Of a stretch of 64,000 bases of DNA, positions 21,063-29,280 are shown piece by piece. The notes under the pieces were generated by a model. The model saw only the letters and a program-made list of their open reading frames with translations, was not told the DNA's origin and made no database searches. The stretch's first letter is position 1, and each line of letters starts with the position of its first letter. The DNA comes from JASHUC01 sp035523875 (GTDB lineage Bacteria; Pseudomonadota; Gammaproteobacteria; Steroidobacterales; Steroidobacteraceae), in assembly GCA_035523875.1 (NCBI GenBank), contig DATKPY010000039.1, positions 1 through 64,000 on the forward strand, given 5' to 3'. The position numbers and the translations under genes were made by a program.

Positions 21063-22502
21063 TCACGCGAATCGCGCGAGCCGCTCGTGCGCGGCACCCT
21101 CCGGCACGGCCTTGAGGATGAGCGCGAGCTCCGGACCATGATCGAGACCGGTGAGCGCGAGTCGCAACGGCAAGTACAGCTCCGCGCCCTTGCGTCCCGT
21201 GGCCGCGCGCACGGCGGCGACGATCGCCCCGAGATCCGCACCGCTCGCGGCGGCGGCGCGCGCCGCCGCGCCGAAGAACTGCGTTCCCGCGGCGCGGATC
21301 ACCTGCAGCCCCCCCGGATCGACCGCGGGCGGTGCGCCGAAGACGACCCGCACCCACGCGCGTGCTTCCTCGGGCAGCACGATGTTCGGGCGCACGGCTT
21401 CGACGAAGGCCGCGACGCTGCGCTCATCGAGCCCCGGAGGCAGCACCCCGCTCAACCACCCACGCGCCTGCGCGATCGAGAGCCGATGCACCGCCTCCTT
21501 CTGCCAGCCGCGCAGCTGCTGCGGATCGAAGCGCGCGGCGGCGCGGCCCAGGTGTGCGGCATCGAACACCCGCGCCATCGCCTCGAGGGCGAGGTACCCG
21601 TGCTCGCTCGTCGAGTGTCCGAGCCGGAAGAGATGATTGAGGAGCGCGCCGGGAAGATACCCCTGCTCGCGGTACTCGCGCACGCTCGCCGAGCCCTGCC
21701 GCTTGGAGAGCCGGGCCGCATCCTCGCCGAGTAGCAGCGCGACGTGCCCGTACACGGGCGCTGAGAGCGCAAGCGCCGCGAGCACGAGCAGCTGGCGCGG
21801 CGTGTTGGCGAGGTGATCCTCCCCGCGCAGCACGTGCGTGATCCCCATGCAGGCATCGTCGACGGCGTTGCTGAAGAAGAAGGCGGCCGACCCGTCGGCA
21901 CGCCGCACGACGAAGTCGCCGATGTCATCGGAGAGGAAGCACTGCCGCCCGTGCACGAGGTCGTCAAATTCGACGCGCTGCCCGGAGGGCACACGGAAGC
22001 GCAGCGTCGGTGCGAGCCCGAGCGCGCGCCTGCGCGCCTGCTCCTCGCGGCTGAGATCACGGCAGGTGCCCGCGTAGCGCGGCGGCTTGCCGGAGGCGAG
22101 CTGCGCGCGCCGCGACAGGTCGAGCTCGAGCGGGGAGCAGAAACACGGGTACGCCCGCGCGCTGCGCTCGAGCACGGCGAAATAGCCCGCGTAGAGCGCG
22201 CCGCGCTGCGACTGGCGATACGGGCCGAGGGAGTCCTCCCGGTCGGGACCTGCATCCCACTCGAACCCGAGCCAGTGCAGGTCCTCGAGCTGGCGCTCGC
22301 CGTACGCATCGCGACTGCGCTCGAGATCCGTATCCTCCACGCGCAGCACGAAGCGTCCGCCGCCGCGGCGGGCGAGCAGCAAGTTAAAGAGCGCCGTGCG
22401 CGCATTGCCGAGGTGCAGATCGCCCGTCGGACTCGGCGCAAAGCGCGTCACGGGCGGGACGGTCGCGGCCGGCACCGCTGCAGAGGGTTCGCTGATCGTC
22501 AC
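21063..22502 (-). CDS. gltX: Glutamyl-tRNA synthetase
   Basis: A class I synthetase of 479 residues that charges tRNA-Glu. The motifs are RFAPSPTGDLHLGNART (the HIGH box reads HLGN), a zinc site CFC...YAGTCRDL, VLRGEDHLANTPRQ, and KMSKS-equivalent RLSKRQGSASV. HLGNART rather than the E. coli HVGGART points to a divergent GltX subgroup. Start GTG 22502 is the best fit to the family N-terminus. It has no ribosome site, but an extended -10-like TGGTAACAT (22518-22510) ends 7 nt before it. It is cotranscribed with cysS. Confidence 0.92.
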   Translation of the reverse strand: MTISEPSAAVPAATVPPVTRFAPSPTGDLHLGNARTALFNLLLARRGGGRFVLRVEDTDLERSRDAYGERQLEDLHWLGFEWDAGPDREDSLGPYRQSQRGALYAGYFAVLERSARAYPCFCSPLELDLSRRAQLASGKPPRYAGTCRDLSREEQARRRALGLAPTLRFRVPSGQRVEFDDLVHGRQCFLSDDIGDFVVRRADGSAAFFFSNAVDDACMGITHVLRGEDHLANTPRQLLVLAALALSAPVYGHVALLLGEDAARLSKRQGSASVREYREQGYLPGALLNHLFRLGHSTSEHGYLALEAMARVFDAAHLGRAAARFDPQQLRGWQKEAVHRLSIAQARGWLSGVLPPGLDERSVAAFVEAVRPNIVLPEEARAWVRVVFGAPPAVDPGGLQVIRAAGTQFFGAAARAAAASGADLGAIVAAVRAATGRKGAELYLPLRLALTGLDHGPELALILKAVPEGAAHERLARFA

Positions 22503-22560
22503 TGCAACAATGTTACCATCCCGCTCCGGCCGCCACGGCGATGCGAGGATCCCTCGAGCG

Positions 22561-23262
22561 ATGACAATGCGAGCACGATGGACGATTCTGGGCTGCATCG
22601 CCGCCGTGCTCCTCGTGAGCGGGGTGGCGCAGGCGGCGGACGATACGGGCAAGATCACGGTGCCGGGGTCGACGCCCACGGCAGGGCCGAATCCGCGCGT
22701 GCGCGTGACCACCACCATGGGCAGCTTCGTGATCGAGCTCTTCCCCGATCGCGCGCCCATCACGGTAGCCAACTTCCTGCGCTACGTCGCGGAGGGTCAG
22801 TACACGAACACGCTCTTTCACCGCGTGATCTCCGGCTTCGTCGTGCAGGGCGGCGGGTACGATGCGACGACGGACCAGCTGAAGCCGACGCACATCCCGA
22901 TCCCGAACGAGTCCGGCAACGGGCTGCAGAACAAGCGCGGGACGGTGGGCCTCGCCCGGGCCGTGAGCCCGCACTCCGGTAACTGCCAGTTCTATATCAA
23001 TCTCGTCGACAACGCCGAGCTCGACCCGCTGCCCACCCGCTGGGGCTACACGGTGTTCGGACAGGTCGTCGACGGAATGGACGTGGTAGACCGGATCGGC
23101 GTCACCCCGACCGGCCCGGTCGGCCCGTTCAAAAGCGACTCGCCATTGAAGCCGGTGGTGATCGAGAAAGTCGCGCTCCTCAGCGCCGCCGAGGCGGGAA
23201 ACGACGGCGCGGAGCAGGCGAAGCCCGCCTCCTCGACGCCCTCGGTGCTCTCGCCGCGCTAG
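22561..23262 (+). CDS. Periplasmic peptidyl-prolyl cis-trans isomerase (cyclophilin)
   Basis: A 233-residue cyclophilin (PpiA-like), exported. The signal peptide covers about residues 1-24 (hydrophobic core then AQA cleavage motif). The cyclophilin fold follows, with FPDRAPITVANFLRYV, FHRVISGFVVQGGGY (active-site Arg and Phe), GTVGLAR, SGNCQFYINL and YTVFGQVVDGMDVVD. The C-terminus has a short Ala/Ser/Pro tail. ATG 22561 follows GAGG; ATG 22567 is an alternative. It is divergent from gltX and 37 nt before lpxH. Confidence 0.94.
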   Translation: MTMRARWTILGCIAAVLLVSGVAQAADDTGKITVPGSTPTAGPNPRVRVTTTMGSFVIELFPDRAPITVANFLRYVAEGQYTNTLFHRVISGFVVQGGGYDATTDQLKPTHIPIPNESGNGLQNKRGTVGLARAVSPHSGNCQFYINLVDNAELDPLPTRWGYTVFGQVVDGMDVVDRIGVTPTGPVGPFKSDSPLKPVVIEKVALLSAAEAGNDGAEQAKPASSTPSVLSPR

Positions 23263-23299
23263 ACGCGCGCGCGCCACCGCCCGGCACCGCGGGGGAATC

Positions 23300-24040
23300 G
23301 TGGCCGAGCTGTTCGTCTCCGATCTGCATCTCGATGCGGAGCGGCCGGAGGCGACCGAGCAGTTTCTGGCCTTTCTCGCCCACGAAGCGCGTGCCGCAGA
23401 CACGCTCTACATCCTCGGGGATCTGTTCGAGGCCTGGATCGGCGATGACGATCCGGAGCCGGAGAAGGCGCGCGTGTGCTCGGGCTTGCAGGCGCTCACG
23501 AGCCTCGGGGTGGCCTGCTTCGTCCTGCACGGCAATCGCGACTTTCTCCTCGGGGCGGGCTTCTGCGAGCGCACCGGCTGCGTGCTGCTCCCCGACCCCG
23601 TCGTGATCGAGCTCGACGGGGAGCGGGTGCTCCTCACTCACGGTGATCTGCTCTGCACGGACGATCGCGCTTACCAGGAGCTGCGCAGCCTCGTGCGCGC
23701 GAGCGCGTGGCAGCGGCGCTTCCTCGCACTGCCGCTCGCCGTGCGCGGGCAGCTCGCGGCGCACGTGCGTGCCGGGAGCCGCGCGCACATCGCGCGCGCC
23801 GTGCCCAATATCATGGACGTGAACGAGGGCGCCGTCGCCGCCGCCCATCGCGCGAGCGGCGCCCGCCGCATCATCCACGGTCACACGCACCGGCCGGGCA
23901 TCCACGATCGCCAAGTCGACGGCGCGGCGGCCCAGCGCCTCGTGCTCGGCGCCTGGTACGAGGAAGGCAGCTACCTCGCCCACGACTCGGGCGGCTACGC
24001 GCTGCTGAGCCTCAGCCGCGGCGCACCCGCGGCAGAGTGA
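23300..24040 (+). CDS. lpxH: UDP-2,3-diacylglucosamine diphosphatase LpxH
   Basis: LpxH is a calcineurin-like metallophosphoesterase that makes lipid X in lipid A synthesis at the inner membrane face. The 246-residue product has all metal motifs: SDLHLD (Asp8, His10), GDLFEAWIGDDD, HGNRDFLL, LTHGDLLCTDD and HGHTHRPGIH. Start GTG 23300 has GGGGGAA upstream. Its last 29 nt overlap the 3' end of the convergent histidine kinase gene. Confidence 0.95.
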   Translation: MAELFVSDLHLDAERPEATEQFLAFLAHEARAADTLYILGDLFEAWIGDDDPEPEKARVCSGLQALTSLGVACFVLHGNRDFLLGAGFCERTGCVLLPDPVVIELDGERVLLTHGDLLCTDDRAYQELRSLVRASAWQRRFLALPLAVRGQLAAHVRAGSRAHIARAVPNIMDVNEGAVAAAHRASGARRIIHGHTHRPGIHDRQVDGAAAQRLVLGAWYEEGSYLAHDSGGYALLSLSRGAPAAE

Positions 24041-25451
24041 GGATTGCCTCGAGTCCGTGCTCGGCAAGATTGCGCAGCACGAGCGAGCCGCCGTGCCCCT
24101 GCGCGATGTCGCGCGCAATCGACAGTCCGAGCCCCGTGCCGCCGGTGTCGCGATTGCGCGATGACTCGATGCGATAGAACGGCTCGAAGACCCGCTCGAG
24201 CTCCGCGCTCGCGATGCCGCTGCCCTCGTCCTGCACGCGGATCGTGAGCGCCGCGCCATCCTCCACGATCACGTGCGCGCGCACGCCGAAGTTGATGGCA
24301 TTGGAGATGAGATTGGTGAGGCAGCGCTTGAGCGCCTGCGGCCGCGCGCGGATGGCCCCGCGCGCGCGTCCGCGGACCTCGACGCTCGCGCCCAGCTCCG
24401 CGAACTCCGAGCGCAGGGTCTGAAGGAGCGCATCCACGTCGACCGAGGTCGTCTGCTCGTCGTCGCGCAGGCCTTTCAGAAGCGACAACGTCCCGTGCAC
24501 CATGCCTTCCATCTCATCGAGATCGCGGCCGAAGCGCTCGCGGACGTGGGCGTCGTCGAGCGTCTCCACCCGAAGCCGCATGCGCGTGAGCGGAGTCTTC
24601 AGGTCGTGCGACATCGCCGCGAGCACCCGCGAGCGGCTGTCGAGATAGCGGCGCATGCGGTCCTGCATCGTGTTGAACGCGCGTGCTGCCTCCTTGAGCT
24701 CGTAGCTGCCACGCTCGGCGATCGGCGGCTCGCTTAAATCCTTGCCGACCGCCTCGGCGGCGCGCGCGAGATCCGAGAGCGGACGGGTGATGCTGCGCGC
24801 GAACACGAAGAGGATCGCCGCCGCGGCAACGGTGAGCGCGATCAGATTGATGATCAGTGTCCGCGGCAGCACCGGCGCGCGCCGCCCCTGCGCCACGCGG
24901 AAGGTGAGCGCATCCCCGTCGGGCAGCCCTACGCGCACGTCGTAGAGCCGCCCGCCGCTTTCGTAGGCCTGCGGCGACTGGCGGGTGACGTTGATCGCCC
25001 GCTCCCCGAGATCGCGCGTTGGCATCACGCTCACCGCGTAGCGGGGCCCGAGCACGGAGCGCAGCTGCCGTTCCAGGTCGTCGCGAAAATCGCGCGCACT
25101 CGAGGCCGTCGACGTCGCAGGCGGCGCGAGGCGGTCGGGCTCCGAGCGCCCGAGCAGCCGCTCGGGCGGCCAGCGCTCCAGCCGCGCACGCGCAAGCACG
25201 CGGCCCTCGGGATCGAGGAGCTGCAGCGCATAGGTGAGGTCGGCGATGCGCCGCGACCACTCGCGCACGTTCCCCTCCGCGACGAAGCGCGTACGCTCGC
25301 GGGCGACCAGGGTGAACGTGATCGCCTGGGCGACGAACATCGCAGCGAGCACCGAGGCGAACAGCCGCCCGAAGAGCGACTGCGGCCAGGGCCTGAGGCT
25401 GCGCCAGAAGGCGGCGCGCTCAGCCGGACTCGACGCCGACACCGATGACAT
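24012..25451 (-). CDS. EnvZ-like sensor histidine kinase
   Basis: A 479-residue inner-membrane kinase. TM1 is about 30-50, a periplasmic sensor about 52-195, TM2 about 198-219, HAMP about 220-270, then the H-box MSHDLKTPLTR with His282. The ATPase boxes are NLISNAINFG, DEGSG, FEPFYR and GTGLGLSIA. The periplasmic domain is larger than a minimal loop and has no recognised motif, so the stimulus is unknown. Start ATG 25451 overlaps the 3' end of the regulator gene by 32 nt. The HDLKTPLTR H-box matches the EnvZ group. Confidence 0.93.
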   Translation of the reverse strand: MSSVSASSPAERAAFWRSLRPWPQSLFGRLFASVLAAMFVAQAITFTLVARERTRFVAEGNVREWSRRIADLTYALQLLDPEGRVLARARLERWPPERLLGRSEPDRLAPPATSTASSARDFRDDLERQLRSVLGPRYAVSVMPTRDLGERAINVTRQSPQAYESGGRLYDVRVGLPDGDALTFRVAQGRRAPVLPRTLIINLIALTVAAAAILFVFARSITRPLSDLARAAEAVGKDLSEPPIAERGSYELKEAARAFNTMQDRMRRYLDSRSRVLAAMSHDLKTPLTRMRLRVETLDDAHVRERFGRDLDEMEGMVHGTLSLLKGLRDDEQTTSVDVDALLQTLRSEFAELGASVEVRGRARGAIRARPQALKRCLTNLISNAINFGVRAHVIVEDGAALTIRVQDEGSGIASAELERVFEPFYRIESSRNRDTGGTGLGLSIARDIAQGHGGSLVLRNLAEHGLEAILTLPRVRRG

Positions 25452-26139
25452 AGCCCTCACCGTAGACCGTCTTGATGATCTGCGGCGCGCGCGCATCGTC
25501 GCCCAGGATCTGCCGCAGACGGCTCACGCGCACATCGATGCTGCGATCGAGCGGATCGGCCTCGCGGCCGCGCAGCAGCTCGGTGAGCTGCGTGCGCGAA
25601 AGCACGCGGTTGGGCGAGGCGAGCAGCACCGCGAGCAGCCGGTACTCCGCGCCCGAGAGCTGCACGGCCGCGCCCGAGGGATCCGTGAGCGCGCGGGTGG
25701 TGGTGTCGAGTCGCCAGCCGGCGAAGCTGTAGCCGCGCACCGTCGTCGGGTCCGGATCGCGCGGTGCATGCGCCGCGCGGCGCAGCACCGCCTTCACGCG
25801 CCCGAGGAGCTCGCGCGGGTTGAACGGTTTCGGCACGTAATCGTCGGCGCCGACCTCGAGGCCCACGATCCGGTCCACGTCCTCGCCGCGCGCGGTGAGC
25901 ATGATGATGGGGAGCTGCGAGCGGGTGCGCAGGTCGCGGCAGATCGCAAGCCCGTCCTCCCCCGGGAGCATCAGGTCGAGCACCAGCAGATCGACGCGGG
26001 ACTGCTGCAGGACCTTGCGCATCGCGCTGCCTTCGGCGACCGCCGTGGCACGATAACCGTGCGTCTCGAAATACTGTCCGAGCAGGGTGCGGATCTCGCG
26101 ATCGTCGTCGACGATCAGAAGGTGCGGGCGGTCATTCAT
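25420..26139 (-). CDS. OmpR-family response regulator
   Basis: A 239-residue DNA-binding regulator. The receiver domain has the acid pair Asp11/Asp12, phosphoacceptor Asp55 in LLVLDLMLPGEDG, Thr in MLTARGEDVD and Lys in YVPKPFNPREL. The C-terminal winged-helix Trans_reg_C domain (about 135-235) has LLRGREADPLDRSIDVRVSRLRQIL. It is paired with the following kinase. Its start overlaps the end of miaE by 8 nt, which ties its expression to the miaE-kinase run. Confidence 0.95.
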   Translation of the reverse strand: MNDRPHLLIVDDDREIRTLLGQYFETHGYRATAVAEGSAMRKVLQQSRVDLLVLDLMLPGEDGLAICRDLRTRSQLPIIMLTARGEDVDRIVGLEVGADDYVPKPFNPRELLGRVKAVLRRAAHAPRDPDPTTVRGYSFAGWRLDTTTRALTDPSGAAVQLSGAEYRLLAVLLASPNRVLSRTQLTELLRGREADPLDRSIDVRVSRLRQILGDDARAPQIIKTVYGEGYVIGVGVESG

Positions 26140-26788
26140 CGCTCACACATAGCGCACCCACGGGGCGCGCTCTGTAATGAATTGTTTCCGGCGCTCCGGA
26201 ATGGAATCGCAGCTGCCGATCCGGTCGTGTGACGAGCTCGGACTCGTGTGCAGCGAGCACCGCGAGCCGGTCGCGCCAGTCCTCCTGCGCACGCGTACGC
26301 GCGAGCTCGAGGTAGCACTCGAAATGACGCGCCTCCGAGCGTGCGAGCACCGCATAGAAGCCGCCGAGCGGCTCCGGCAGGCGCGGCGCGAGGAGCCCGA
26401 AGCGCTCGGCCGAGCGCGCCTCGATGAGCGCTCCCGTGAGCAGCAGATCGAGCTTGCGCCCGGGTTCGCCGCTACGCAGGTGAGAGCGCAGTTGCGCGGC
26501 GTAGCGGCCGGGGCGTTGGCGCTCGAAGGGAACGCCGAGCTCGATGATGAGCGCCTGAGCCCGCTCGAAGTGTCGCAGCTCCTCGCGCGCGAGCCGGGAG
26601 AGCGATGCCCCGAGCGCTTGGTCCTGCGGGTAGGCGAAAATGAGCGCGAGCGCCGTCGAGGCGGCCTTGCGCTCGCAGGCCGCATGGTCGAGCAGCAGCT
26701 CCCTCCAGCGCTCGACGGCAGCGTCCGTCCAGCTCTGCGGGGTCGGTGTGGATAGAATCCGCGCGAACGGCCCGGTGAGCGCGCTCAT
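26132..26788 (-). CDS. miaE: MiaE, tRNA-(ms2io6A37) hydroxylase
   Basis: MiaE is a non-haem diiron monooxygenase that hydroxylates ms2i6A at position 37 of tRNAs reading UNN codons. The 218-residue ferritin-like protein has the carboxylate/histidine set Glu39 (ACERKAAS), Glu70-x-x-His73 (EELRHFERA), Glu123 (LIEARSAERF) and Glu152-x-x-His155 (SEARHFECYL). Length is normal. It sits between a receiver-kinase fusion gene (4-nt overlap) and a two-component system (8-nt overlap), an unusual setting. Confidence 0.93.
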   Translation of the reverse strand: MSALTGPFARILSTPTPQSWTDAAVERWRELLLDHAACERKAASTALALIFAYPQDQALGASLSRLAREELRHFERAQALIIELGVPFERQRPGRYAAQLRSHLRSGEPGRKLDLLLTGALIEARSAERFGLLAPRLPEPLGGFYAVLARSEARHFECYLELARTRAQEDWRDRLAVLAAHESELVTRPDRQLRFHSGAPETIHYRARPVGALCVSDE

Positions 26789-28026
26789 GCCGCGAGCTCC
26801 GAGTCGAGCTGCGCCGCCGCGTGATCGAGCGCGGCGGCGGCGGCGGCGGCAGATTCGAAGCGCTCGGCCGGACGCTTGGCGAGCAGCCGCTCGATGAGGG
26901 GCCGCAGCGCCGCGAGCCCCTCCGGGATCTCCGGAAGCGGCGCATTGCGGTGCAGGTAGATGATCGACATCGGGTTCTCGGCCATGTAGGGCTTTCGCCG
27001 GCAGAGCATCTCGTAGAGGATGACCCCGAGACTGTAGAGGTCGCTGCGCAAGTCGGTCGGCTCACCGTGGCCCTGCTCCGGGCTCATGTAATGGGGCGTG
27101 CCGCAGATGAGGCTGCGCTCCCCGGGCTCGGGCTCGATCGCGGTGCGCCGCGCGAGTCCGAAGTCGATGAGAGCGAGCGAGGCGTCCTCGCGCAGCATGA
27201 CGTTGCCCGGCTTCAAGTCCCGGTGCAGCACTCCGGCGGCGTGCACCACCTGCAGGGCGCGCGCGAGCTCAGCGGCGAGTCGCAGCGCCTCGGCAGCCGT
27301 CACGCCCGCCCGCATGCGGCGGCGAAGGTCGCCGGCGCGAAAGTACTCCATCACGAGATAGGCGCGCTCATCGCTCACGCCGAGCTCGTGCGAGCGCACC
27401 ACGCACGGATGCTCGATGCCGCGGACGATCTCGTGCTCCTGGCGGAAGCGCTTGAACAGCGGATCGAGCTCGGAGTCCTTGAGCCGCTCGCGGCCGACCT
27501 TGATCGCGACCACCGAGGCGTCGGCCTCGCTCTCGGCGAGATACAGCGCCGAGGACTGGCCGCTCGCGAGGCGGCGCACGCGCCGGTACGCCGGAATCCG
27601 TGCACCGTAGAAGCGGTAGGGGTCGAAGGCGCCGCGCGCGCCGTCGATCTGCGCACGGGCTCTGCCCTGCCGCGACGCCGCCGCGGCGAGCGCCGCGGCG
27701 AGCAGTTTCTGGTCGAGCCGATCCTTGCCGAGCACGGCGCTCGCCCCGAGAGACCAGGCGCGCTGCGCCGCGCCATCGCCGTGGCGCTCGCTCAGAAAGA
27801 CGACCGGCGCGAACCCGGGGCGAGCGGCGAGATCCGCGAGCCACTCGAGCCCCGCGCGGTGGTCGAGCAGCACCGCATCGAAGCGCTGGGCACGCACTTC
27901 CGGGGCGAGCGGACCGCGCACGCCCGGGTCGTAGTCCACACAGTTCGCCTGCGGCCAGCGGCAGCTCGCGTGGTGGCGGAGGAGCTCGCGAAACCTCGGA
28001 TCGCCGTCGATGATGAGGAGCCGCAT
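26785..28026 (-). CDS. Receiver domain-Ser/Thr protein kinase fusion
   Basis: A 413-residue cytoplasmic two-domain protein. Residues 1-115 look like a receiver domain with the key residues in place: Asp7 and Asp9, phosphoacceptor Asp55 (AVLLDHRAG), Ser79, Lys101. Residues 145-400 are a PknB-type kinase: VAIK Lys176, HRDLKPGN (catalytic Asp270), DFG at 288-290, GTPHYMSPEQ, DLYSLGVILYEML. The Gly-rich loop (LASGQSSALYL) is poor in glycine. There is no TM segment or PASTA repeat. This suggests control of a Ser/Thr kinase by His-Asp phosphorelay; that is inference from domain order. It overlaps miaE by 4 nt and follows the glycerate kinase gene after 3 nt. Confidence 0.92.
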   Translation of the reverse strand: MRLLIIDGDPRFRELLRHHASCRWPQANCVDYDPGVRGPLAPEVRAQRFDAVLLDHRAGLEWLADLAARPGFAPVVFLSERHGDGAAQRAWSLGASAVLGKDRLDQKLLAAALAAAASRQGRARAQIDGARGAFDPYRFYGARIPAYRRVRRLASGQSSALYLAESEADASVVAIKVGRERLKDSELDPLFKRFRQEHEIVRGIEHPCVVRSHELGVSDERAYLVMEYFRAGDLRRRMRAGVTAAEALRLAAELARALQVVHAAGVLHRDLKPGNVMLREDASLALIDFGLARRTAIEPEPGERSLICGTPHYMSPEQGHGEPTDLRSDLYSLGVILYEMLCRRKPYMAENPMSIIYLHRNAPLPEIPEGLAALRPLIERLLAKRPAERFESAAAAAAALDHAAAQLDSELAA

Positions 28027-28029
28027 CGT

Positions 28030-29268
28030 TCAGGCCCCTCCCGCCCCGGCCACACGGCTCGGCAGGGCGTGCGTCTCACTCCGCGGGAGTTTCAGGCCGA
28101 GCACGAGATCCCCGACGTTGGTGCCGGTCGGCCCGGTGCTCACCAGGTCGCCGGCCGCGGCAAGCGCGACGCCGGAGTTGGCGCGACGCAGACATTCATC
28201 CACGTCGAGTCCCGCGCAGGCGATGCGCGCGCAGGTGTCGCCGTCGACGAGCGCCCCGGCATCGCCCGTCGGCCCATCGGTGCCATCGGTGCCGGCGGCG
28301 AGCAGGAACAGATCGTCGTGCCCCGCGATGAGCCGCGCCGCCGCGAGCGCGAGATGCTGGTTGCGCCCGCCGCGTCCGGGCCGCTCGGGCAGCTCCATCA
28401 GCGACTCCCCGCCCCAGATCCGCAAGCCCGGGGAGCCGAGCGCGAGCTCGTGCGCGAAGCGCACCGCCAAGCGCTCGGCGGTGCCGCTGAAGCGCTCGCT
28501 GTGCGCAACCGGAGCGAGCCCGGCCGCGCGATCGGCGACCGCCTCGAGCGCGTCCGTCAGGCGCGCGACGACGTGGCGCTCCGTATCGTCCGTGCCTTGT
28601 GGGGCCGGGCCGGCGAGGCCCGAGCCGATGACCGCCGGATCGTCGCCCGGCACATCGGAGATGAGAAGCGCCAAGGGATGCCGTCCCGCGAGCCGCGCGG
28701 CGAGCTGCCCGCCCTTCAAGCGCGAGAGCGCGCGCCGCCGCGCGTTGAATGCCGCGATCGGCAGCGCACTCGCGTGCGCATCCGAGTTCAGTCGCCGCAG
28801 GTCCTCGAGGCTCGCGCCCGGCACGAGCGCCTCCGCGAGACTCGAGGCTCCGCCGGAGACCAGGAAGAGCGGGCGGACGCCGCGATCGAGATCCTCGAGA
28901 AATGCGCAGAGCCGCGCTCCAGCCTCGAGCGAGCGCTGATCCGGAACCGGGTGGCCGCTCTCGATGATCTCAACACCCCGCAGCCCGCGAGCCTCGGCAT
29001 CGACGTGCCCGTCCTTGGTGATGATGAGCACGCGCTCGAGCGCACCGCAGAGCGCATCGGCGGCGCCGAGCGCCATGCTCGCGGCCGCCTTGCCGACGGC
29101 CGCGGCCGCGAAGCGCTCCGCGGCCGGCGCCGGGGAGCGCTTCACGATCTCGCTCAGCGCCTCGCGCGTGCGGCGCCGACCGTCCACGGCGGCGAGGGCG
29201 ATCTGCAAGAGCTCGAGCAGCATCTGCCGGCGCGGATCCTCATCGCCGTGCACCGCGAGCCCGCCCAT
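28030..29268 (-). CDS. Glycerate 2-kinase (DUF4147/MOFRL family)
   Basis: A 412-residue ATP-dependent D-glycerate 2-kinase (GckA/TtuD-type), historically also annotated as hydroxypyruvate reductase. The N-terminal DUF4147 domain has VGKAAASMALGAADAL, ITKDGHVD, ESGHPVPDQRS and LVSGGASSLAEAL. The C-terminal MOFRL domain has IWGGESLMELP, GRGGRNQHLALAAA and LAAGTDGTDGPTGDAGA. It would feed glycerate into lower glycolysis. It begins 12 nt after purF. ATG 29220 (MLLELLQIAL) is a possible later start. Confidence 0.92.
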   Translation of the reverse strand: MGGLAVHGDEDPRRQMLLELLQIALAAVDGRRRTREALSEIVKRSPAPAAERFAAAAVGKAAASMALGAADALCGALERVLIITKDGHVDAEARGLRGVEIIESGHPVPDQRSLEAGARLCAFLEDLDRGVRPLFLVSGGASSLAEALVPGASLEDLRRLNSDAHASALPIAAFNARRRALSRLKGGQLAARLAGRHPLALLISDVPGDDPAVIGSGLAGPAPQGTDDTERHVVARLTDALEAVADRAAGLAPVAHSERFSGTAERLAVRFAHELALGSPGLRIWGGESLMELPERPGRGGRNQHLALAAARLIAGHDDLFLLAAGTDGTDGPTGDAGALVDGDTCARIACAGLDVDECLRRANSGVALAAAGDLVSTGPTGTNVGDLVLGLKLPRSETHALPSRVAGAGGA

Positions 29269-29280
29269 GGTCGCGCGCCC

